From the NCBI RefSeq assembly GCF_000219605.1, contig NC_015740.1, positions 124,001 through 188,000 on the forward strand: a DNA stretch of 64,000 nt, read 5' to 3'. Under the pieces are notes generated by a model. It saw only the letters and a program-made list of their open reading frames with translations, searched no databases and had not been told where the DNA came from. Shown here one piece after another: positions 54,282 through 62,730 of the stretch. The first letter of the stretch is position 1, and every line of letters begins with the position of its first letter. Both the position numbers and the translations under genes were made by a program. The DNA is from Stutzerimonas stutzeri. Lineage in GTDB: Bacteria > Pseudomonadota > Gammaproteobacteria > Pseudomonadales > Pseudomonadaceae.

Positions 54282-55901
54282 ATGTCCGCTTCCGTGCAAG
54301 GCTACGTGGCTGCTGAACTGGCCCGTGGCGGCTACCAGAACGTCCATGACCTGCTCGCTCAGGCCTGCGCGAAGCATCCGCAGCGCTTGGCCTTTTCCTG
54401 CGGCGACGACTGCCTCAGCTATGCCGAACTGGGCAGCCGCGCCGACGCCTTCGCCCGCTACCTCCGGTATCACGCGGGTCTGCAACCCGGTGACCGCCTG
54501 GCGCTGCAGCTGCCCAACTCGTTGCAGTACCCCATCGCCACCTTCGGCGCGCTCAAGGCGGGGCTGGTGATCGTCAACACCAATCCGCAATACACCGCGG
54601 CCGAAGCGCGCCACCAGTTCCGCGACTCCGGTGCCAGGGCGATTCTCGTGCTCGACCGGCTGTTGCCGCTGGTGCGGGCGGTGCAGGCCGACACCGCACT
54701 GGAACGGATCATCCTCACCAGCGTCGAGGATCTGCAGGCGCCGGTCTATGACAGCCAGGAGCCGGCAACAGAGCGCTTCATGCAGGCGCTGCGGCTGGGT
54801 GAACAGAGCCCGGCGCTGGACTGCGTGGTCGGGCTCGAGCGGCTGGCGCTGCTGCAATACACCGGCGGGACCACCGGTGTGTCCAAGGGCGCGATGCTCA
54901 GTCACCGCAACCTGCTGGCCAACGTGCTGCAGACCATCGAGCTGTTCGACAAGCCGGGCCTTCTGGAGCCGGAAAAGGATGTGCGCATCGCGCCGTTGCC
55001 GCTGTATCACATCATGGCTTTCGCCACGAACTGCCTGAGCTCGGTGGGCATGGGGCTGCACACCGTGTTCATTCGCGACGGGCGCAACCTGGACGAAACC
55101 ATCGGCGCCATGCAGCGTCACCCATTCAGCCTGCTCAGCGGCATCAACACGCTGTTCGTCGGGCTGATGAACCACCCGCAATTTCGCAGCATCGATTTCT
55201 CGCACCTCAAATGGGCGACCTCCGGCGGTGCGCCGCTCAACAGTGAGGTCGGGCGTCGCTGGCAGGTGTTGACCGGCGCGCCGATCCGCGAGGGCTTCGG
55301 TCTCACCGAGGCGTCACCGGTGGTAGCCACCGGGACCGCGCTGAGCCCCTATCGCGAGGGTTACATCGGCCAGGCACTGATCGACACCGAGCTGCGCACC
55401 GTGGACGACGACGGCAATGACGTGCCGGCAGAAAGCCCGGGGGAGCTCTGGTTGCGCGGACCGCAGGTGATGCAGGGCTATTGGCAGCGGCCGGAGGAGA
55501 CGGCCAAGGTGATCACCGCGGACGGCTGGCTCAAGACCGGTGACATCGCGCTGCTGGATGCCGAGGGTTTCGTGAAGATCGTCGATCGCAAGAAGGACAT
55601 GATCCTGGTGTCTGGCTTCAACGTGTTCCCTAACGAGATCGAGGATGTGCTGATGCAGCACCCGTCGGTACGCGAATGCGTGGCGGTGGGGATCCCTGAT
55701 GCGCGCAAGGGCGAGGCGGTGAAGGTCTTTGTCAGCCTGCGGGAGGCAACCGATGATCAGGCCCTGCTCGAGCATTGCCGCCAGTTTCTGACCGGCTACA
55801 AGCTGCCGAGCGCCATCGAGATCCGCGACGAGTTGCCGAAGACGGCGGTGGGCAAGCTGCTGCGCCGTCAGCTGCGTGACGAGGCGCGGGCAATGGGCTG
55901 A
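54282..55901 (+). CDS. AMP-forming acyl-CoA ligase
   Basis: Activates a carboxylic acid with ATP and CoA, the first step of the pathway encoded here. The 539-residue protein has the P-loop-like LLQYTGGTTGVSKGAML near residue 190, the aromatic-acid/AMP segment EGFGLTEASPV near 335, TGDIALLDAEGFVKIVDRKKDMI near 420 and the C-terminal catalytic lysine motif PKTAVGKLLRR. The overall sequence is of the long-chain or medium-chain fatty acid type. GGAG precedes the ATG at 54282 by 7 bases; an in-frame ATG lies 6 bases upstream. Confidence 0.92.
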   Translation: MSASVQGYVAAELARGGYQNVHDLLAQACAKHPQRLAFSCGDDCLSYAELGSRADAFARYLRYHAGLQPGDRLALQLPNSLQYPIATFGALKAGLVIVNTNPQYTAAEARHQFRDSGARAILVLDRLLPLVRAVQADTALERIILTSVEDLQAPVYDSQEPATERFMQALRLGEQSPALDCVVGLERLALLQYTGGTTGVSKGAMLSHRNLLANVLQTIELFDKPGLLEPEKDVRIAPLPLYHIMAFATNCLSSVGMGLHTVFIRDGRNLDETIGAMQRHPFSLLSGINTLFVGLMNHPQFRSIDFSHLKWATSGGAPLNSEVGRRWQVLTGAPIREGFGLTEASPVVATGTALSPYREGYIGQALIDTELRTVDDDGNDVPAESPGELWLRGPQVMQGYWQRPEETAKVITADGWLKTGDIALLDAEGFVKIVDRKKDMILVSGFNVFPNEIEDVLMQHPSVRECVAVGIPDARKGEAVKVFVSLREATDDQALLEHCRQFLTGYKLPSAIEIRDELPKTAVGKLLRRQLRDEARAMG

Positions 55902-56154
55902 TCGCTGCCTATATATATGTAGCGAGGCGACGAGCGGGGCTGTTGCAGCGGGCGCCCCACGGGCTTGCCGGCTGGGCTCGGCGAGCCCAGCGCAGCCGGG
56001 CGGAAAAATCAATCCGCGCTTGTTGCTCCGGGGCCTTTCTGATATAAAGCAGCGCTCTTTTCTAGGGGCCCGGTATCTTCGCTTGCAGCGTGGCCGGTAA
56101 GACCCCCATGAATCGTGGCGCTGAGCGCCGAACTGACAAGTGAATTCAAGCGGC

Positions 56155-56177
56155 CAACCCATGCCGGGTTGGGCATG
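56155..56177 (+). promoter_or_regulatory. Leader hairpin before rpmB
   Basis: CAACCC-ATGCC-GGGTTG overlaps an alternative pairing of CATGCC with GGCATG. It lies 20 bp before the rpmB start, so competing hairpins could affect expression of the two ribosomal genes. The 296-bp region upstream of rpmB otherwise shows no gene. Confidence 0.4.
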
Positions 56178-56197
56178 TGGTTTTAGAGGGCTGAGGC

Positions 56198-56434
56198 ATG
56201 TCGAGAGTCTGTCAAGTTACCGGTAAGGGTCCGGTAACCGGAAACAATGTTTCCCACGCAATGAACAAAACCCGTCGTCGTTTCCTGCCGAACCTGCAGC
56301 ATCATCGCTTCTGGGTCGAGTCCGAGAAGCGCTTCGTGCGTCTGCGCATCTCCACCAAGGGCATGCGTATCATCGATAAGCGTGGCATCGACGTCGTTCT
56401 GGCCGAGCTGCGCGCCCGCGGCGAAAAGGTTTAA
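56198..56434 (+). CDS. rpmB: 50S ribosomal protein L28
   Basis: Ribosomal protein L28, 78 residues, a structural part of the large subunit. The sequence starts [20 protein letters not shown] and has [17 protein letters not shown] and [18 protein letters not shown], typical for proteobacterial L28. It forms an operon with rpmG, as in most gammaproteobacteria. Confidence 0.97.
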   Translation: MSRVCQVTGKGPVTGNNVSHAMNKTRRRFLPNLQHHRFWVESEKRFVRLRISTKGMRIIDKRGIDVVLAELRARGEKV

Positions 56435-56445
56435 GGAGAGCAATC

Positions 56446-56601
56446 ATGCGTGACCTGATCCGTTTGGTGTCCAGCGCCGGTACCGGCCACTTCTACACCA
56501 CCGACAAGAACAAGCGCACCACCCCCGACAAGATCGAAATCAAGAAATTCGATCCGGTCGTTCGCAAGCACGTGATCTACAAGGAAGCCAAGATCAAGTA
56601 A
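56446..56601 (+). CDS. rpmG: 50S ribosomal protein L33
   Basis: Ribosomal protein L33, 51 residues, starting at the ATG 11 bp after rpmB with AAGGAGAG upstream. The sequence is [21 protein letters not shown] then [20 protein letters not shown]. It lacks the zinc-binding CxxC pairs of the C+ paralogues, so this is the zinc-free form. A terminator follows 21 bp later. Confidence 0.97.
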   Translation: MRDLIRLVSSAGTGHFYTTDKNKRTTPDKIEIKKFDPVVRKHVIYKEAKIK

Positions 56602-56622
56602 TTGATCGGCCCTTGAAGGAAG

Positions 56623-56646
56623 AACCCGCCATACGGCGGGTTTTTT
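56623..56646 (+). terminator. Terminator of the rpmB-rpmG operon
   Basis: AACCCGCC-ATAC-GGCGGGTT followed by TTTT, a classical Rho-independent terminator 21 bp after the rpmG stop. Confidence 0.95.
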
Positions 56647-56782
56647 CGTTTCTGGGCCGGCGCCTGGCGCACCGTTCGTCAGCGCTCCGGGTAATTTGAC
56701 AAGAGTCATATGCTCCCCACGGAAATTCGCTATCGTACGAGCTTCCCTTTCTCCCACTTTTCGGCACGAGGATGCGCAGCGC

Positions 56783-58933
56783 ATGGCGAAGACGGACGGG
56801 CCCATCGCGGCAGACAGCAAGAGCACTTCCAGCATCGCCCTGCAGGCGGCTTCCGAGGACATCTGGTCGCAGAAATACCGCCTGAGCAGCAAGGACGGCA
56901 CGCCCATCGACCAGACCGTCGATGACACCTGGCAGCGAGTCGCCCGTGCTCTGGCCGACGTCGAACCGGCCAAGCAGCGCGAGCACTGGTACGAGCGCTT
57001 CCTCTGGGCGCTGCGCAATGGCGCCATCCCGGCCGGGCGGATCATTTCCAACGCCGGCGCGCAGGACTACAAGCCGGCCACCTCGACCATCAACTGCACC
57101 GTCTCCGGTTCGATCACCGACTCGATGGACGACATTCTCGGCAAAGTCCACGAGGCCGGGCTGACGCTCAAGGCCGGCTGCGGCATCGGCTACGAGTTCA
57201 GCACCTTGCGCCCGCGCGGCTCGTTCGTTTCCGGCGCCGGCGCGCACACCAGCGGCCCGCTGTCGTTCATGGATATCTTCGACAAGATGTGCTTCACCGT
57301 GAGTTCGGCCGGCGGCCGCCGCGGCGCGCAGATGGGCACCTTCGACGTCGGCCATCCGGACGTGCGCGAGTTCATCCGCGCCAAGCGCGAGGACGGCCGC
57401 CTGCGTCAGTTCAACCTGAGCCTGCTGATCACCGACGAGTTCATGCAGACCGTCGAGGCCGACGGCGAATGGCCGCTGATCTTCCCGGTGCATGCCAAGG
57501 AAGCCGCCGAGCTGGATCTGGCCGACGATGCCCAGGTGGTCTGGCGCGAATGGCCGGTGCACGACGGCTACATCGTGCGCGACGATGGCCTGGTGGCCTG
57601 CAAGATCTACGGGCGGGTCAAGGCTCGGCATCTGTGGGACATGATCATGGTCTCCACCTACGACTATGCCGAGCCAGGCTTCATCCTCATCGACCGGGTC
57701 AACCAGCTGAACAACAACTGGTGGTGCGAGGCGATCCGCGCGACCAACCCCTGCGGTGAGCAGCCGCTGCCGCCATACGGCTCCTGCCTGCTGGGCTCGA
57801 TCAACCTGACCCACTTCGTCATCGACCCGTTCGGCGTCGAAGCGCGCTTCGACTGGGACAAGTACCGCGAAGTGGTGCGCGTCTTCACCCGCATGCTGGA
57901 CAACGTCGTCGAGATCAACGGCCTGCCGCTGGAGCAGCAGCGCCACGAGATCGAGAGCAAGCGCCGCCATGGCATGGGCTTCCTCGGTCTCGGCTCGACC
58001 CTGACCCTGCTCAAGCTGCGCTATGGCAGCCCGGAAGCCTGCGTGTTCACCGAGGAAGTTTCCCGCGAGATGGCGCTGGTCGGCTGGGAGCAGGCGCTGG
58101 AGCTGTCGAAGGAGAAGGGCCCGGCGCCGCTGTTGAGCCAGACCTTCGAGGTTACCGCAGAGATGCTGCGCAAGCGTCCGGAGATGGCCAAGGACGGCTA
58201 CAAGGTTGGCGACCAGATTGCCGGTCGTGTGCTGCACGCCAAATACTCGCGGTATATGCAGAAGATCGCCGAATACGCGCCCGATCTGATCGAGGCACTG
58301 GCCGAGCAGGGCGCGCGCTTCACCCACCACAGCTCCATCGCGCCCACCGGCACCATCAGCCTCAGCCTGGCCAACAACGCCTCCAACGGCATCGAGCCGA
58401 GCTTCGCCCATCACTACTCGCGCAACCTGATCCGTCCGGGCCGCAAGGCCAAGGAGAAGATCGAGGTGTTCAGCTACGAGCTGCTGGCCTATCGCACGCT
58501 GATCAACGCGCGCGCCAAGCCCGGCTCCGACGAGCCGGGCGAGAAGCTGCCGGACTACTTCATCACCGCCGATGACGTCAGCCCGACCCAGCATGTGGAC
58601 ATCCAGGCCGCGGCGCAGAAGTGGGTCGACTCATCGATCTCCAAGACTGCCAACGTGCCGACCGACTACCCGTTCGAAGCGTTCAAGGACATCTATCGCT
58701 ACGCCTGGCGCCAGGGCCTCAAGGGCTGCACCACCTTCCGCTTCAACCCGGCGGCATTCCAGGGCGTGCTGGTCAAGGAGGCCGACCTGGAGAAGACCCT
58801 GTACCGCTTCACCCTCGAAGACGGCAGCGTGGTCGAGCTCAAGGGCAACCAGGAAGTCGAGTACGACGGCGAGGTGAACACCGCCGCCAACCTCTTCGAC
58901 GCCCTCAAAGAAGGCTACTACGGCAAGTACTGA
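56783..58933 (+). CDS. nrdJa: Adenosylcobalamin-dependent ribonucleotide reductase, catalytic part (NrdJa)
   Basis: Class II ribonucleotide reductase, which reduces ribonucleotides using vitamin B12 and works with or without oxygen. The 716-residue protein has the active-site segment PATSTINCTVSGSITDSMDD near residue 95, NPCGEQPLPPYGSCLLGSINL near 325 and PTGTISLSLANNASNGIEP near 535. The C-terminal cysteine-rich part is encoded separately by the next gene, as in P. aeruginosa. The ATG at 56783 (AKTDGPIAADSK) was chosen; an in-frame start at 56696 is unlikely. TTGACA at 56696 could be a -35 box. Confidence 0.93.
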   Translation: MAKTDGPIAADSKSTSSIALQAASEDIWSQKYRLSSKDGTPIDQTVDDTWQRVARALADVEPAKQREHWYERFLWALRNGAIPAGRIISNAGAQDYKPATSTINCTVSGSITDSMDDILGKVHEAGLTLKAGCGIGYEFSTLRPRGSFVSGAGAHTSGPLSFMDIFDKMCFTVSSAGGRRGAQMGTFDVGHPDVREFIRAKREDGRLRQFNLSLLITDEFMQTVEADGEWPLIFPVHAKEAAELDLADDAQVVWREWPVHDGYIVRDDGLVACKIYGRVKARHLWDMIMVSTYDYAEPGFILIDRVNQLNNNWWCEAIRATNPCGEQPLPPYGSCLLGSINLTHFVIDPFGVEARFDWDKYREVVRVFTRMLDNVVEINGLPLEQQRHEIESKRRHGMGFLGLGSTLTLLKLRYGSPEACVFTEEVSREMALVGWEQALELSKEKGPAPLLSQTFEVTAEMLRKRPEMAKDGYKVGDQIAGRVLHAKYSRYMQKIAEYAPDLIEALAEQGARFTHHSSIAPTGTISLSLANNASNGIEPSFAHHYSRNLIRPGRKAKEKIEVFSYELLAYRTLINARAKPGSDEPGEKLPDYFITADDVSPTQHVDIQAAAQKWVDSSISKTANVPTDYPFEAFKDIYRYAWRQGLKGCTTFRFNPAAFQGVLVKEADLEKTLYRFTLEDGSVVELKGNQEVEYDGEVNTAANLFDALKEGYYGKY

Positions 58934-58991
58934 TTCCGCCTGAACCGCTTGTACGCCGGGCCGTTCATGGCCCGGCAGGAGAGATTGCACA

Positions 58992-59699
58992 ATGACCGTA
59001 AAGATCACCCAGCGCATCAAGGGCTTCAAGGTCGTCGACGAGACCCTCGAGCGTCCCGCGACCGCCACCAGCGGCAGCGATGGCACGGCGAGCAAGGCCG
59101 TCAACGTGGTGGAGATGGACGAGAGCCTGCAGCGCCCGGAAACCCTGATCGGCATGACCTACAAGATCAAGTCGCCGCTGTTCGAACATGCGCTGTACGT
59201 CACCGTGAACGACATCGTGCTCAACGCCGGCACGCCGCACGAGCAGCGCCGGCCGTTCGAGATCTTCATCAACTCGAAGAACATGGACCACTTCCAGTGG
59301 ATCGTCGCGCTCACCCGGATCATGTCCGCGGTGTTCCGCAAGGGCGGTGACTGCACCTTCCTCGTCGAGGAGCTCAAGGCAGTGTTCGATCCGCGTGGCG
59401 GCTACCTGAAGAAAGGTGGCGTCTACATGCCCTCGATCGTTGCCGAGATCGGCGCGGTGCTGGAGCGCCATCTGATTGCCATCGGCATGCTCGAAGGCCA
59501 TGCCCTGGACGAAACCCAGCTCAAATACCTGGCCGAGAAGCGCGCCGCCTACGAGGCCAGCCAGGGTGCGGTGGCGGTGGAGCCGGGTGAAGGCTTCCCG
59601 GCCGGCGCGCAGCTGTGCAACAAGTGCAACACCCAGGCCGTGGTGCAGATGGATGGCTGCGCCACCTGCCTGAACTGCGGCAACTCCAAATGTGGCTGA
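58992..59699 (+). CDS. nrdJb: Class II ribonucleotide reductase, small C-terminal subunit (NrdJb)
   Basis: Partner of NrdJa, 235 residues, 58 bp downstream. It carries the conserved domain KITQRIKGFKVVDETLERPA, then FINSKNMDHFQWIVALTRIMSA, and ends with the cysteine cluster CNKCNTQAVVQ and CATCLNCGNSKCG, which reduces the active-site disulphide between turnovers. Two-gene organisation is the normal arrangement in Pseudomonas and not a frameshift. GGAGAG precedes the ATG at good spacing, and a terminator follows. Confidence 0.93.
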   Translation: MTVKITQRIKGFKVVDETLERPATATSGSDGTASKAVNVVEMDESLQRPETLIGMTYKIKSPLFEHALYVTVNDIVLNAGTPHEQRRPFEIFINSKNMDHFQWIVALTRIMSAVFRKGGDCTFLVEELKAVFDPRGGYLKKGGVYMPSIVAEIGAVLERHLIAIGMLEGHALDETQLKYLAEKRAAYEASQGAVAVEPGEGFPAGAQLCNKCNTQAVVQMDGCATCLNCGNSKCG

Positions 59700-59718
59700 C
59701 CGCTCACGCGGTAGGATG

Positions 59719-59754
59719 AAAAAAAGGCCCGGGCTGATGCCACGGGCCTTTTTC
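59719..59754. terminator. Bidirectional terminator between nrdJb and ppnN
   Basis: AAAAAGGCCCG paired with CGGGCCTTTTT around a loop of about ten bases, with A- and T-runs on both sides. It serves the two converging genes. Confidence 0.92.
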
Positions 59755-59776
59755 GTTGGCGCGAGGCGAGGCGCGC

Positions 59777-61150
59777 TCAGGTCACCACGCGATAGCAGGG
59801 CGTGTACGGCACGCCTCCCGGCAGTTTCATGCGGTGCTGCTCGACGAAGGCCTGCAAAAGCTTGTCCAGCGGCTGCATGATCGCCGCGTCGCCATGGATC
59901 TCGTAACGGCCGTACTGCTCGATGCGGCGAATGCCCTTGTCCTTGACGTTGCCGGCGACGATGCCGGAGAACGCCCGGCGCAGATTGGCGGCCAGCTCGT
60001 GGGCCGGCAGGTCGCGACGCAGCTGCAGGTTGGCCATCGCCTCGTGGGTGGGATCGAAGGGCCGCTGGAAGCCTTCCTCGATCTTCAACAACCAGTTGAA
60101 ATGGAACGCGTCGTTGCGTTCGCGGCGGAAGCGGCGCACCTCGCGCAGGCCCTCGGTCATCTGCCGCGCCACCTCGGTGGGGTCGTTGAAGATGATCTGA
60201 TAGCGCTGCTGCGCTTCTTCGCCGAGGGTGGCGCCGACGAAATCGTGCAGCTGCTGCAGATAGTCCGCTGCGTCGCTCGGGCCGGTGAGGATGACCGGGA
60301 AAGGCACGTCGCGATTGGCCGGGTGCAGCAGGATGCCGAGCAGGTAGAGGAACTCTTCGGCGGTGCCGACCCCGCCGGGAAAGATGATGATGCCATGGCC
60401 GACCCGGACGAAGGCTTCCAGGCGCTTCTCGATGTCCGGCAGGATCACCAGCTCGTTGACGATCGGGTTTGGCGCCTCGGCGGCGATGATGCCCGGCTCG
60501 GTCAGCCCCAGGTAGCGGCTGCCGACGCGGCGCTGCTTGGCATGGCCGATGGTGGCGCCCTTCATCGGACCCTTCATCACGCCGGGGCCGCAGCCGGTGC
60601 AGACATCCAGGCTGCGCAGCCCCAGTTCATGGCCGACGCGCTTGCTGTACTTGTATTCCTCGGTGCTGATCGAGTGGCCGCCCCAGCACACAACCATGTT
60701 TGGCTCGACACCCGGGCGCAGCGTGCGGGCATTGCGCAGCAGGTGGAAGACGTAGTCGGTGATGCCCTGCGAGCTGTCCAGGTCGATGCGTGCACTGCTC
60801 AGCTCGCTCTCGGTGTAGACGATGTCGCGCAGGGCACTGAACAGCATCTCGCGGGTGCTGGCGATCATCTCGCCGTCGACGAAGGCGTCGGCCGGTGCGT
60901 TGAACAGCTCCAGGCGTACACCGCGGTCCTGCTGCAGGATGCGTACCTCGAAGTCCTCATAGGCTTCGAGAATGGTCTTGGCGTTATCGATGCGGGTGCC
61001 GGTGTTGAGGATGGCCAGCGCACACTGGCGGAAGAGTTTGTGCGTGCGTCCCGAGCCGACTTCACTCAGCTGCTGCACTTCGCGCTGGGACAGGGTTTCC
61101 AGGCTGCCCTTGGGGCTAACCGAGGCGTTGATTACATAGCGTTGGGTCAT
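59777..61150 (-). CDS. ppnN: Pyrimidine/purine 5'-monophosphate nucleosidase PpnN (LOG family)
   Basis: Cleaves nucleotide monophosphates to ribose 5-phosphate and the base, in E. coli under (p)ppGpp control. The 457-residue product has the LOG-family signature PGGVGTAEEFLYLLGILLHPAN near residue 265 and CTGCGPGVMKGPMKGATIGHAKQ (two blocks near 185-210), plus the N-terminal extension typical of PpnN/YgdH. The ATG at 61150 (TQRYVINASVSPKGSLETL) gives the standard start; the open frame extends upstream without homology. It is convergent with nrdJb. Confidence 0.92.
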   Translation of the reverse strand: MTQRYVINASVSPKGSLETLSQREVQQLSEVGSGRTHKLFRQCALAILNTGTRIDNAKTILEAYEDFEVRILQQDRGVRLELFNAPADAFVDGEMIASTREMLFSALRDIVYTESELSSARIDLDSSQGITDYVFHLLRNARTLRPGVEPNMVVCWGGHSISTEEYKYSKRVGHELGLRSLDVCTGCGPGVMKGPMKGATIGHAKQRRVGSRYLGLTEPGIIAAEAPNPIVNELVILPDIEKRLEAFVRVGHGIIIFPGGVGTAEEFLYLLGILLHPANRDVPFPVILTGPSDAADYLQQLHDFVGATLGEEAQQRYQIIFNDPTEVARQMTEGLREVRRFRRERNDAFHFNWLLKIEEGFQRPFDPTHEAMANLQLRRDLPAHELAANLRRAFSGIVAGNVKDKGIRRIEQYGRYEIHGDAAIMQPLDKLLQAFVEQHRMKLPGGVPYTPCYRVVT

Positions 61151-61391
61151 TCGTCGTTCCCTGAAATGCCACCGGATCGGCTGCATTGCGATGGTGAGCC
61201 CGGGGGCTGCAAGACTACGGGGTCGCCGGTTCATGGCGTGTCGAGGCACTCGCATGGCGAGCGGCCGTGAACACGGCAGGAAAAAGGTGCGCCATCTTAC
61301 CTGTGATGCGCGGCATTGCGGGTTGGCGCTTGGTCGAGCCATCGACCAGGCACTGCCTGGTCAGGTGGCTTCGCCCCTTCAGGCCGCGGCG

Positions 61392-62345
61392 TCAGAACGC
61401 AAAAGGTAAGACACTCTGAGGGCGCTGGCGTGCGGCGAGCAGGCGATGAAATTCGCCGGGGTCTTTCACCTGCACGTCCGCCTTGCCTTCGTGACGCTGC
61501 GCCGCGATCAGCCGCGACAACCAGAAGCGCACGCAGGCGACCCGCAGCATCGGCTGCCAGAGTTCGGCTTCGGCCGGGGTAAAGCGGCGCAGGGCCGAGT
61601 AGGCCGCCAACAGCGGCTCGCTGCGTTCACCGTCGATCTCGCCGTTGGGGTGCGAGCACCAGTCATTCACGGCAATCGCCAGGTCGTAGAGCATCGGCCC
61701 GGAGCACGCGTTGTAGAAGTCGATCACCCCGGTCAGGTGGCTGCCTTCGAACAGCACGTTGTCGCGGAACAGGTCGGCGTGCAGGTTGGCGCGGGGCAGG
61801 GCGAGGAGTTTCGGTCGCAGCTCGGCGATTTCCGCCAGGCCGTCGCGCAGCAGTGGCAGCTGATCCTCGGGCAGGCTCAGCGCCAGGCTCGGCCCCTGCT
61901 CCTGCATCCAATCCAGGCCGCGGTCGCTGGCGCGTTCGAGGATGTGGTCGCGGGTGGCCAGATGCAGACGCGCCAGCAGCCGACCGACTTCGGCGCAATG
62001 GTGCGGGTTGGGCTCGACCACGTGCTTGCCGGGCAGTCGCGGCTGCAACAGCGCGGGCTTCTCCGCCAGCTCGCGCAGGGCCTCGCCCTGTTCGGTGCGC
62101 AGCGCATAGGGCACCGGCAGGCCGGCGCGGTGCAGCACGTCGAGCAGTTCGATGAAGAACGGCAGGTCCTGGCGCGGGCCGCGCTCGATCAGGGTCAGCA
62201 CGTATTCGCCCTGCTCCAGGCTGATGAAGAAGTTGCTGTTCTCGCTGCCTGCGGCGATGCCCTGGAAGTCGCGCAGCCGGCCGAGCCGGTAGGGCGCCAG
62301 AAAGGCCTCCAGTTCATCGCGTTGCAGGGGCGTGAATACCGACAT
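61392..62345 (-). CDS. thrB: Homoserine kinase
   Basis: Phosphorylates homoserine in threonine biosynthesis. The 317-residue protein belongs to the choline-kinase-like ThrB family of pseudomonads: SVFTPLQRDELEAFLAPYRLG at the start, GSENSNFFISLEQGEYVLTL near residue 34, catalytic HADLFRDNVLFEG near 190, and GVIDFYNACSGPMLYDLAI near 207. It lies next to the DUF2782 gene and polA, matching the P. aeruginosa order. GGAGGACA precedes the ATG. Confidence 0.95.
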   Translation of the reverse strand: MSVFTPLQRDELEAFLAPYRLGRLRDFQGIAAGSENSNFFISLEQGEYVLTLIERGPRQDLPFFIELLDVLHRAGLPVPYALRTEQGEALRELAEKPALLQPRLPGKHVVEPNPHHCAEVGRLLARLHLATRDHILERASDRGLDWMQEQGPSLALSLPEDQLPLLRDGLAEIAELRPKLLALPRANLHADLFRDNVLFEGSHLTGVIDFYNACSGPMLYDLAIAVNDWCSHPNGEIDGERSEPLLAAYSALRRFTPAEAELWQPMLRVACVRFWLSRLIAAQRHEGKADVQVKDPGEFHRLLAARQRPQSVLPFAF

Positions 62346-62369
62346 GTTGTCCTCCGGCGGATGTCTGGA

Positions 62370-62654
62370 TTACCAGCTGAAGATCTTCCACGCGGGGATC
62401 AGCATGTCCGGCTGGTCGGAGCGCACGAAGTTGCCGTCATTTCCGTCCGCCCGCACCAGGAAGTAGGGCTTGCCGTGCTTGGGCGTGACTTTCACGGCGT
62501 AGAGGAAGCCGTTGACGCGATATTCCTCGACGGTGCGATCGCCTTCCTGACGGATGGTTACGTCCGGCTCACCTTCGACCGACTCCTGGGCGAAGCCGGC
62601 CAGAGGGGCGCATGCCAGCAGGCTGGCCAGCATCAGGTGTTTGAGAGCGCGCAT
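62370..62654 (-). CDS. DUF2782 periplasmic protein
   Basis: Small exported protein of 94 residues. A signal peptide (residues 1-22, cleavage after GFA) precedes a beta-rich domain with PDVTIRQEGDRTVEEYRVNG and VKVTPKHGKPYFLVRAD. Function is unknown. The family is found beside thrB and polA in Pseudomonas. The ATG at 62654 is chosen for the signal peptide; the upstream extension lacks features. It lies 24 bp before thrB and is probably cotranscribed with it. Confidence 0.9.
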   Translation of the reverse strand: MRALKHLMLASLLACAPLAGFAQESVEGEPDVTIRQEGDRTVEEYRVNGFLYAVKVTPKHGKPYFLVRADGNDGNFVRSDQPDMLIPAWKIFSW

Positions 62655-62730
62655 GGTAACCTTGTCCCTTTGTCGATAAGTGGTCCTTCGCATTCTAGCT
62701 CCGGGCCCGCCGAAAAGGTTGATTCCGCTC

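Noticed and set aside
56594..58594. 666-codon minus-strand frame opposite nrdJa
   Set aside because: Antisense shadow of a conserved ribonucleotide reductase gene.
58934..58991. Possible frameshift splitting nrdJ into two genes
   Set aside because: A two-gene class II reductase is the normal arrangement in Pseudomonas, and the second gene has its own ribosome site.
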